NCBI GenBank assembly: GCA_020633465.1
Contig: JACKDN010000028.1
Location: 33,351 to 97,350 of the forward strand
Direction of reading: 5' to 3'
Source of the DNA: Myxococcales bacterium
GTDB lineage: Bacteria > Myxococcota_A > Bradymonadia > UBA7976 > UBA1532
DNA: 64,000 nt
The translations under genes were made by a program, and so were the position numbers. Shown piece after piece: positions 57,495-64,000 of the stretch (within the stretch, counting starts at the first letter, position 1; each line of letters starts with the position of its first letter). The notes below the pieces were generated by a model. It searched no databases. It saw only the letters and a program-made list of their open reading frames with translations, and had not been told where the DNA came from.

Positions 57495-59246
57495 ATGGGA
57501 AGCAATCGCATCTTGGGGCTGTGCTGGGTGGCGGTGATCGCCACCGGCTGCGACGACGGCGCGGCGGCGCGCCGCGTGGCGGACGTCGGCTCGGCCGGTG
57601 ACGCCGAGGCCGACGCCCGCGTGGGCGGCGGCGCGGGCGACGCGCGCGTGGGCGGCGGGGACGCCGCGGCCGACGCCGGCGCGCCGATCTTCGCCGATCG
57701 CGGCGTGCCGATCGACGGACAGGACGGCGGGGTGGCCGACGCCGGTCCGCCGCCGCCCTGCGCGCCCGATCCGGCGGGCCTGTGCGCCGACGCGTGCCCC
57801 GAGGGCACGCGCTGCGACGACGACTGCGCCGCCTGCGAGCCCATCCCCGGCTGGCCCTGCCGGTCGATCGACGGCGTGTGTTTCGACGCATGTCCCGACG
57901 GCCTGGTGTGCGATGCCACCTGCCGCGGCTGCGTGCCGCCGCCGCCCTCGGGCTGCTTCCTGCCGGTCGACGGCGGGCAGTGCCAGGATCGCTGCCCGGC
58001 CGGCCAGCGCTGCGCCGCCGACTGCGGCGCCTGCGAGCCCGTGCCCTGCGCGCGGGACGCGGACGGCGTCTGCGGCGGTGACTGCCCCGTCGGCAGCCGC
58101 TGCGATCCCGACTGCACGGCCTGTGTGCCCGAGACGTTGGGGGGCTGCGGCCGCGTGGGCGACCGCTGCCTCGACACCTGCGGGCCCGGCCTCGAGTGCG
58201 ATCCCACCTGCACCGCCTGCGCGCCCCTGCCCGGCCTCTGCCGCGAGGCGGGGCCCGACACCTGCGCCGACGACTGCCCCCCCGGCTTCGCCTGCGATCC
58301 CACCTGCACCGACTGCCGCGATCTGCGCGACGGCGCGTGCGGGCTGGGCGAGGACGGCGTGTGCGGCGACACCTGCCCGCCGGGCTGGACCTGCGACGAG
58401 GCCTGCGCGCGCTGCGTCGAGGTGTGCCGAACCGAGGACGGCGCCTGCGCGGATCGCTGCCCCGCCGGTCAGGCCTGCGACGAGGCCTGCGGCGCCTGCG
58501 AAGCGGTCGGCTGCGATCTGAACGGCGACGTGTGCGTCGACCGCTGCCCCGAGGGCCAGGTGTGCGACAGCGAGTGCGGCGCCTGCGCGCCGGCGCCCGC
58601 GCGCTGCGCGCCCGAGGCCGACGGCGCCTGCCTCGACGACTGCGGGCCGGGCCTGGCCTGCGACCCCACCTGCAGCCGCTGCGAGCCCGCGCCCTGCGGC
58701 TTCGCGCCCGGCGGCCTGTGCGTCGACCGCTGCCCCGACGGCCAGATCTGCACGCCCGACTGCCGCGGCTGCCAGCCCGCCGCGCCCGCCTGCCGGGACG
58801 AGGGCGGCGATCTGTGCATCGACGGGTGCCCGCCCGGGGCGCGCTGCGGGCCGAACTGCGACGCCTGCGTGCCCGAGGTGGCCGAGCCCTGCGCCGAGGT
58901 CGACGGCATGTGCCGCGATCAGTGCCCCGCCGATCTGCAATGCGACGCGGACTGCGCGGCCTGCGTGCCGCGCGCCTGCTGGGCGGCCTTCGGGCTGTGC
59001 TTCGAGGACTGCCCGGCGGGGCAGGGCTGCGACGCGGACTGCGCGCGCTGCGTCGACCGGGCGCCGGCCTGCGCGCTCGAGGACGGGGTGTGCCGCGACG
59101 ACTGCCCCGCAGGCCAGGTGTGCGACGCGGCCTGCGCTGCCTGCGTGGCGCCCGCCTGCGCCGCCGACGGGGATCGCTGCGTCGATCGCTGCGGGCCGGG
59201 CCTGACCTGCGACCCCGACTGCCGTCGGTGCGTGGCCCCGCGGTGA
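57495..59246 (+). CDS. Lipoprotein with 16 six-cysteine repeats
   Basis: This 583-residue protein has a signal peptide and lipobox (AVIATGCDD), an Asp/Ala/Gly linker (about 20-85) and then 16 tandem units of about 29-33 residues with no other domain. Each unit carries six Cys in the pattern C-x(7-9)-C-xxx-C-P-x-G-xx-C-xxx-C-xx-C (for example CVDRCPEGQVCDSECGAC). The array should give a long rigid rod held by disulfides on the cell surface. I know of no family that it fits exactly, though EGF-like or keratin-associated-like folds are possible. The next gene overlaps its stop (GTGA). Confidence 0.85.
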   Translation: MGSNRILGLCWVAVIATGCDDGAAARRVADVGSAGDAEADARVGGGAGDARVGGGDAAADAGAPIFADRGVPIDGQDGGVADAGPPPPCAPDPAGLCADACPEGTRCDDDCAACEPIPGWPCRSIDGVCFDACPDGLVCDATCRGCVPPPPSGCFLPVDGGQCQDRCPAGQRCAADCGACEPVPCARDADGVCGGDCPVGSRCDPDCTACVPETLGGCGRVGDRCLDTCGPGLECDPTCTACAPLPGLCREAGPDTCADDCPPGFACDPTCTDCRDLRDGACGLGEDGVCGDTCPPGWTCDEACARCVEVCRTEDGACADRCPAGQACDEACGACEAVGCDLNGDVCVDRCPEGQVCDSECGACAPAPARCAPEADGACLDDCGPGLACDPTCSRCEPAPCGFAPGGLCVDRCPDGQICTPDCRGCQPAAPACRDEGGDLCIDGCPPGARCGPNCDACVPEVAEPCAEVDGMCRDQCPADLQCDADCAACVPRACWAAFGLCFEDCPAGQGCDADCARCVDRAPACALEDGVCRDDCPAGQVCDAACAACVAPACAADGDRCVDRCGPGLTCDPDCRRCVAPR

Positions 59247-59728
59247 GCCCGCCGGTGCGGGTGCGGACGGCGACCGCCGCGGATCTGGACGCGATCGTCG
59301 ACCGGTGGCGCGAGCTGATCGACGCGCACGCCGCGCTCGAGCCCGTGCTGTACGCGGTCGAGGCGCACGCGGCGTCCAGCTACCGCGCCTTCGTGCGCCG
59401 GCAGCTCGACGCGCACCGCGGGCTGGTGCTGGTGGCCGACCGCGGCGACGCGCGGGGGGTGGGCTACCTGATGGGCGGCGTCGGGCGCCGCGCGCCGGTC
59501 TACACGGTGCGCGAGGTGGGCATGGTGTTCGACCTCGCGGTGCGGCCGGATCTGCGCGGGCAGGGCGTCGGCTCGGCGCTCGTCGACGTGGCGGTCGAGC
59601 GCTTCGCGGGCTGGGGCCTCGACTGGGTGCAGGTGAACTTCGCGCCCGGCAACGCGCTGGCCGCGCCCTTCTGGCAGGCCCGCGGCTTCACGACGTTGCT
59701 GTCTGAAGCTTATCGGCCGATCCGCTAA
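59243..59728 (+). CDS. GNAT-family N-acetyltransferase
   Basis: This 161-residue GNAT protein has VRVRTATAADLDAIVDRW at the start, the acetyl-CoA-binding motif A DLAVRPDLRGQGVGSALVDVAVE and motif B NFAPGNALAAPFWQARGF. The substrate is unknown. The GTG start overlaps the stop of the repeat lipoprotein gene by 4 bases, although the functions seem unrelated. Confidence 0.87.
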   Translation: MSPPVRVRTATAADLDAIVDRWRELIDAHAALEPVLYAVEAHAASSYRAFVRRQLDAHRGLVLVADRGDARGVGYLMGGVGRRAPVYTVREVGMVFDLAVRPDLRGQGVGSALVDVAVERFAGWGLDWVQVNFAPGNALAAPFWQARGFTTLLSEAYRPIR

Positions 59729-59758
59729 TCTAACGCGCGTCAGACGAAGGGAAGCCGC

Positions 59759-60403
59759 ATGACCGAGACCGATCCGCGCGCGCTGGTGGCCGAGCTCTGC
59801 CGCCACTTCTACTTCCAGGGGTGGGCGACGGGCACCGGCGGCGGCATCAGCATCAAGCAGGGCGACCGCATCTACATGGCGCCCAGCGGCGTGCAGAAGG
59901 AGCGCATCCGGCCCGAGGACGTCTTCGTCGTCGACCTCGACGGCGCCGTGCTCGAGCCGCCCGCCGACGCGTCGCTGAAGCTGACCGCGTGCGCCCCCTT
60001 GTTCATGGCGGCCTTCCGCCAGCGCGACGCCGGCGCGGTGCTGCACGGCCACAGCCAGCACGCGGCGCTGGCGACGCTGCTTTGGCCCGAGCGCTTCCGC
60101 ATCACCCACATCGAGATGATCAAGGGCCTGCGCGGCTACGGCTACCACGACACCGTCGAGGTGCCGGTCATCCCCAACACCGCCCACGAGTGCGACCTGG
60201 CCGACAGCCTGGCCGAGGCCATCGACGCCAACCCGCAGACCGACGCGGTGCTGGTGCAGCGGCACGGCGTCTACGTGTGGGGCCGCGACTGGCAGCACGC
60301 CAAGACGCAGGCCGAGTGCTACGACTACCTGTTCGAGCTCGCCGCGCGCATGAAGGCGTGCGGCATCGACCCGGCGGTGGCGCCGGAAGGAGCCCGCCGA
60401 TGA
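59759..60403 (+). CDS. mtnB: Methylthioribulose-1-phosphate dehydratase
   Basis: This 214-residue class II aldolase-fold enzyme has the zinc ligands in VLHGHSQHA (two His) and VQRHGVYVWG (third His), the phosphate-binding TGTGGGISIK near the start and the acidic IEMIKGLRG stretch typical of MtnB. It removes water from methylthioribulose-1-phosphate in methionine salvage. The next gene, overlapping by 4 bases, encodes the later dioxygenase of the same pathway, which supports the assignment over fuculose aldolases. The gap before it is only 30 bases, too short for a riboswitch. Confidence 0.92.
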   Translation: MTETDPRALVAELCRHFYFQGWATGTGGGISIKQGDRIYMAPSGVQKERIRPEDVFVVDLDGAVLEPPADASLKLTACAPLFMAAFRQRDAGAVLHGHSQHAALATLLWPERFRITHIEMIKGLRGYGYHDTVEVPVIPNTAHECDLADSLAEAIDANPQTDAVLVQRHGVYVWGRDWQHAKTQAECYDYLFELAARMKACGIDPAVAPEGARR

Positions 60404-60852
60404 AGGCGTGGTTTTTGGACGAGGGCCCCCAGGCCCACGTGGATCCGGCCACGTTCGAGGCCATGGACATCCACTACCAGGCCCTGCCGCTCGACCCCGA
60501 CGTCTACCGCGAGGCCATCGATCACCTGATGCGCACGCGCGGCTACACCGCCCAGGATCTGGTCGAGCTGACGCCCGCGACGCCCGACCTGGACGCGCTC
60601 GAAGAGAAGTTCGTCGGCGAGCACACGCACCACGACGACGAGGTGCGCTTCGTGCTCGAGGGCGAGGGCATCTTCGACATCCGCGACGACGACGATCGCT
60701 GGATGCGCGTCGAGGTCACCGCCGGCGATCTGCTGGTGGTGCCGGCGAACCGGCATCACCGCTTCCTGCTGACCGACGCCAAGTTCATCCGCTGCGTGCG
60801 GCTGTTCCAGGATCCCGCCGGCTGGATCGCGCACTACCGGGACGCCGGCTGA
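60400..60852 (+). CDS. mtnD: Acireductone dioxygenase
   Basis: This 150-residue cupin has the metal-binding pattern EHTHHDDEVRFVLEG (two His and a Glu) and the fourth ligand in PANRHHRFLLT. It cleaves acireductone with oxygen, giving the keto acid precursor of methionine when iron is bound. It is translationally coupled to mtnB, and its stop overlaps the deformylase start. The mtnC or mtnE genes needed for the full pathway are not in the window. Confidence 0.94.
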   Translation: MKAWFLDEGPQAHVDPATFEAMDIHYQALPLDPDVYREAIDHLMRTRGYTAQDLVELTPATPDLDALEEKFVGEHTHHDDEVRFVLEGEGIFDIRDDDDRWMRVEVTAGDLLVVPANRHHRFLLTDAKFIRCVRLFQDPAGWIAHYRDAG

Positions 60853-61427
60853 TGGCGGTGCTGCCCATCCGGATGATCGGCGACCCCGTGCTGCGCCGGC
60901 CGGCCGAGCGGTTGAGCCCCGAGCGGCTGGCCTCGGCCGAGGTGCAGGCCTTCATCGACGACCTGGTCGAGACGATGAAGGCGGCCAACGGGGCGGGGCT
61001 GGCGGCGCCGCAGGTGGGGCGGTCGTGGGCGATCGCCGCGGTGCACGTGCAGGACAACCCGCGCTATCCCTACAAGCCCAACGTGCCGCTGACGATCTTC
61101 GTCAACCCGACGCTCACCCCGCTCGACGACGAGACGGCGCTGCTCTACGAGGGCTGCCTCAGCGTGCCCGATCTGCGCGGGCGCGTGCCGCGGCACATGG
61201 CGGTGCAGGTGGACGCGCTCGATCGCCACGGGCAGCCCATCCGGCTGACCGCGCGCGGCCTGACGGCGGGCACCTTCCAGCACGAGTTCGATCACCTCGA
61301 GGGCCGGCTGTTCGTCGACCGGGTGGTCGACGCCTCGACCCTGTGCACCTGGGACAACTTCGACCGCTTTCACCGCGAGGCCTTCGTCGCCGAGGCCCGC
61401 GCGATCGTGCAGCGCTACGGCGGCTGA
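60852..61427 (+). CDS. def: Peptide deformylase
   Basis: This 191-residue metalloenzyme has all three family motifs: GAGLAAPQVG, EGCLSVP (metal-binding Cys) and the HEFDHLEG zinc/iron site. It removes the formyl group from new proteins. The sequence RGRVPR after motif 2 is typical of type I enzymes. The gene sits in the mtnB-mtnD-def cluster; the usual neighbour fmt is not next to it. A second, paralogous def in the genome would not be surprising. Confidence 0.95.
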   Translation: MAVLPIRMIGDPVLRRPAERLSPERLASAEVQAFIDDLVETMKAANGAGLAAPQVGRSWAIAAVHVQDNPRYPYKPNVPLTIFVNPTLTPLDDETALLYEGCLSVPDLRGRVPRHMAVQVDALDRHGQPIRLTARGLTAGTFQHEFDHLEGRLFVDRVVDASTLCTWDNFDRFHREAFVAEARAIVQRYGG

Positions 61428-61468
61428 TGCGCGTCGCGCGGGCGACGCATGCTAGAGTGCCCACCTGC

Positions 61469-62509
61469 ATGGCAAAGCCACCCCCACTGCCCCCGCTTCC
61501 GCGGAAGCCCAGCCCCCGATCGACGGACGACGAGGGCCGCTCGTACCGCGCGATCGAGCGGGTGGCGCGCTGGCCCATCGGCCCGGTCTTCGACGGCGAG
61601 ATCCTGCCCGACCACGATCGCTGCAGCATCGTGTTCCCCGAGGTGGTCGCCGGCGAGCTGGGCGCCTTCATCCAGGATCTGCGCGACGAGGTGGCCCGCA
61701 ACCGGCTGCTGGTCGGGCTGCCCATCGAGGGCATCCTGCACGTCGGGCAGACCATCGACCGGAAGGCCTTCGTGGTGCTGCCGCCGGCCACCGAGAACAC
61801 GCTCGAGGCGCGGGTGTCGGCGAGCGGGCCGCTGCCGCCGGTGGCCGCGCTGCAGGTGGCGGTGCTGCTGGCCGACGGGCTGACCCGGCTGCACTACCGG
61901 GTGCGCTATCTGGGCGGCCTCGAGCCCTGGACGGTGCTGCTGCCCGCCGATCGCAGCGAGTCGCTGCGGGTGATCGATCTGGGCATCCCGCGCCGGCTGT
62001 TCGCCCGCACCATCGCGCCGCCCAGCCCCTCGCCCCACTACGTGTCGGCGGCCGTGCGCGCGGGCAAGGAGCCCGGCGTCGCCGACGACATCTTCGCGCT
62101 CGGCGCGCTGCTGTTCTTCATGCTCACCGGCGAGGCCGCGCCCCCGCGCAGTCCGCCCTACGCCTCGCGGCGCCGCCCGCTGGGCCTCTTCGGCAGCTTC
62201 CTCGACGGCCTGCTGGTGCAGTCGCTGACGCCCGACGCCGCCCCGCTGCCGCTGCCCGACATGCGCACCCTGGCCCGCGCCCTGCGCGGCCTGCGCGATC
62301 TGCACCGCCTGTCGGCCGAGGCCCAGCGCGCCGTGCTCATGCTGCGCGCCGAGGGCCGCGGCGTGCGCCCGCCCCCGGTGCCCGGCGCCGAGCCCATGCC
62401 CGAGGACGCGCTCGGCTTCGTCGAGAGCGACGGCCCGAGCTTCCTCACGCAGGCCGAGCTCGAGTCCATCGAGAACCTCAGCGAGTCCGAGCTCGACGAG
62501 GAGTCGTAG
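61469..62509 (+). CDS. Degenerate kinase-like protein
   Basis: The protein of about 346 residues keeps faint landmarks of a Ser/Thr kinase fold: a Leu-rich N-lobe text, the C-lobe DDIFALGALLFFMLTGE (typical 'DxxxLGxxLxxxLTG') and IDLGIPRRL in the DFG place. It has no glycine loop, no ATP Lys and no HRD. It is therefore a pseudokinase or relic. The C-terminus is acidic (ESIENLSESELDEES). I chose the ATG at 61469, giving MAKPPPLPP; an ATG at 61427 overlapping the def stop is the alternative, and a TAGAGT at 61453 may be a -10 element. Confidence 0.7.
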   Translation: MAKPPPLPPLPRKPSPRSTDDEGRSYRAIERVARWPIGPVFDGEILPDHDRCSIVFPEVVAGELGAFIQDLRDEVARNRLLVGLPIEGILHVGQTIDRKAFVVLPPATENTLEARVSASGPLPPVAALQVAVLLADGLTRLHYRVRYLGGLEPWTVLLPADRSESLRVIDLGIPRRLFARTIAPPSPSPHYVSAAVRAGKEPGVADDIFALGALLFFMLTGEAAPPRSPPYASRRRPLGLFGSFLDGLLVQSLTPDAAPLPLPDMRTLARALRGLRDLHRLSAEAQRAVLMLRAEGRGVRPPPVPGAEPMPEDALGFVESDGPSFLTQAELESIENLSESELDEES

Positions 62510-62521
62510 GCCGGGCCCGGC

Positions 62522-62550
62522 TTGCTTCGCCGCCGTGGGCGCGGTATCAC
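62522..62550 (+). promoter_or_regulatory. Predicted promoter of lpdA
   Basis: TTGCTT and TATCAC lie 17 bases apart, 31 bases before the lpdA ATG. The 16 bases TGCTTCGCCGCCGTGG inside it also occur at the rlmK start (21863-21878). Confidence 0.4.
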
Positions 62551-62581
62551 GCGGCCTCGGAACTCCATCGACGAGGGCACC

Positions 62582-63985
62582 ATGGCGACGACCTACGACG
62601 TGGTCATCATCGGCAGCGGTCCGGGCGGCTACGTCGCCGCCATCCGCGCGGGGCAGCTGGGCCTGAAGACCGCCATCGTCGAGAAGGACGATCGGCTGGG
62701 CGGCACCTGCCTGCTGCGCGGCTGCATCCCCACCAAGAGCATGCTCGAGTCGGCCGAGCTGGCCGATCACGCGCGCCACGCCGGCGACTTCGGCGTGAAG
62801 GTCAGCGCGCCCGAGATCGACCTGCCGGGGGTGCACGACCGCAAGGACAAGGTGGTGCAGCAGAACGCCGGCGGCGTGGCGTTCCTGATGAAGAAGAACA
62901 AGGTCGAGGTGCTGAAGGGCTTCGGGCGCCTCGCCGGCGAGGGCAAGGTCGAGGTCGAGGGCGCCGACGGCGAGAAGACCACGGTGCAGACGAAGCACGT
63001 CATCCTCGCCACCGGCAGCGTGCCGCGGCGCCTGCCCGGCCTCGAGCCGGACGGGAAGGTGCTGCTGTCGAGCGACGAGCTGCTCGAGCTGCGCGACCCC
63101 ATGCCCAAGCACCTGGTGGTGCTGGGCGCGGGCGCGGTGGGCGTCGAGTTCGCCAGCGTGTTCAAGAGCTTCGGCTGCGACGTCACCCTCGTCGAGCTGA
63201 TGGACCGGCTGGTGCCCGTCGAGGACGCCGAGGTGTCGGCCGAGTTCGAGAAGGCCTTCAAGCGCCGCGGCATCCGGGTGCACACCGGCACCAAGCTGTC
63301 GGACGTCGAGCGCACCGACGACGGCTTCCGCGCGCGCCTACAGAAGGGCGAGAAGGCCGAGACGGTCAGCGGCAGCCACCTGCTGGTGGCGGTGGGCCGC
63401 GCGCCGGTGACCGAGGGCATCGGGCTCGAGAAGACGAAGGTGAAGACCGAGCGCGGCTTCGTGCACGTCGACGCGCACGGCCGCACCGACGAGCCGTGGA
63501 TCTACGCCATCGGCGACATCGTCGCCGGCACGCCGCAGCTGGCCCACGCGGCCAGCCACGAGGGCATCGTCGCCGTCGAGCACATCGCCGGGCTGAACCC
63601 GCGCCCCATCGACTACGACCAGGTGCCCGGCTGCACGTACAGCAACCCGGAGATCGGCAGCATCGGGCTGACCGAGGCGCAGGCCAAGGACCGCGGCTAC
63701 ACGGTCAAGGCGGCGAAGTTCCCGTTCTCGGCCATCGGCAAGGCGAAGGTGATCGGCAACACGGTCGGCTTCGTGAAGATCGTCGCCGACGCGCAGTACG
63801 ACCAGATCCTGGGCGTGCACATCATCGGGCCGCGCGCCACCGACCTCATCTCGGAGGCCGGGCCGCTGTTGAAGCTCGAGTGCACCGTCGAGGAGCTGGC
63901 GAACACGATCCACGCGCACCCGACGCTGGCCGAGGCTGTGGGCGAGGCCGCGCTCGAGAGACTCGGCCACCCGCTGCAAATGTGA
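62582..63985 (+). CDS. lpdA: Dihydrolipoamide dehydrogenase
   Basis: This 467-residue flavoprotein has the FAD motif VVIIGSGPGGYVAAIRAGQLG, the redox disulfide in GGTCLLRGCIPTKS, the NAD motif VVLGAGAVGVEFASVF and the C-terminal HAHPTLAEAVGEAAL with the catalytic His-Glu pair. It reoxidises dihydrolipoamide in pyruvate, 2-oxoglutarate or glycine-cleavage complexes. No partner E1 or E2 gene is in the window, so the complex it serves is unknown. Its redox-centre spacing is the classic form. The last 15 bases of the window after it are too short to judge. Confidence 0.95.
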   Translation: MATTYDVVIIGSGPGGYVAAIRAGQLGLKTAIVEKDDRLGGTCLLRGCIPTKSMLESAELADHARHAGDFGVKVSAPEIDLPGVHDRKDKVVQQNAGGVAFLMKKNKVEVLKGFGRLAGEGKVEVEGADGEKTTVQTKHVILATGSVPRRLPGLEPDGKVLLSSDELLELRDPMPKHLVVLGAGAVGVEFASVFKSFGCDVTLVELMDRLVPVEDAEVSAEFEKAFKRRGIRVHTGTKLSDVERTDDGFRARLQKGEKAETVSGSHLLVAVGRAPVTEGIGLEKTKVKTERGFVHVDAHGRTDEPWIYAIGDIVAGTPQLAHAASHEGIVAVEHIAGLNPRPIDYDQVPGCTYSNPEIGSIGLTEAQAKDRGYTVKAAKFPFSAIGKAKVIGNTVGFVKIVADAQYDQILGVHIIGPRATDLISEAGPLLKLECTVEELANTIHAHPTLAEAVGEAALERLGHPLQM

Positions 63986-64000
63986 TCGGGCGATGGCGGG

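Noticed and set aside
59729..59758. SAM riboswitch before mtnB
   Set aside because: The gap is only 30 bases, with no room for the fold.
63986..64000. ATG at the very end of the window as the start of another gene
   Set aside because: Only a few bases remain, so it cannot be judged.

Overview
The window is about 64 kb of very GC-rich bacterial DNA (almost every third codon position is G or C). It fits a Myxococcota (former Deltaproteobacteria) chromosome. The reasons are an alternative complex III next to an oxidase operon, several Hanks-type Ser/Thr kinases with N-terminal zinc ribbons and PEGA tails, an AglZ/FrzS-like pseudo-receiver/coiled-coil protein, and Cys-rich lipoproteins with Asp/Ala/Pro linkers and MopE-type metal-binding repeats. 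I cannot place it to genus. I see no rRNA, tRNA, CRISPR array, insertion sequence or phage gene.

0.1-13 kb is one long respiratory operon. It encodes alternative complex III (actABCDEF plus a small membrane protein), a Sco copper chaperone, and a caa3-type oxidase (coxB with fused cytochrome c, coxA of the A2 'YSHP' type, coxC, coxD). Together they take electrons from quinol through cytochrome c to oxygen. A membrane protein and a tandem-receiver protein follow. 15-18.3 kb, on the minus strand, holds a lipoprotein, glutamine synthetase, PII and a BrnT-type toxin paired with an XRE-family partner. 18.6-25.9 kb holds a carboxypeptidase-regulatory/PDZ protein, a MOSC protein, a 584-base hairpin-rich non-coding stretch, separate RlmK- and RlmL-like 23S rRNA methyltransferases (RlmL with a strange repetitive tail) and a GNAT/FemAB-like protein. 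26-31.9 kb has pntAB transhydrogenase, a DTW-domain tRNA modification enzyme, an esterase and an MprF-like lysyltransferase with unusual domain order. 32-38.5 kb has the pseudo-receiver/coiled-coil protein, pyrimidine nucleoside phosphorylase, a nucleoside transporter and a frame-broken HEAT/SpoU protein.

38.5-59.2 kb alternates Cys-rich surface lipoproteins (five) with Ser/Thr kinases and kinase-like proteins, a TPR-PEGA protein, a histidine kinase and a kinase-ATPase-TPR protein. This is the most lineage-specific part of the window. 59.2-64 kb returns to housekeeping: acetyltransferase, methionine salvage (mtnB, mtnD), peptide deformylase, a degenerate kinase-like protein and dihydrolipoamide dehydrogenase.

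Two genes are broken, and a third drifts in frame, at what look like single-base losses in short C or G runs. This suggests consensus errors or recent decay. No single locus is clearly a new defence or mobile system. The best candidates for something undescribed are the lipoprotein/kinase block, the structured non-coding region at 21.3-21.9 kb and the frame-drifting repeat tail of RlmL.
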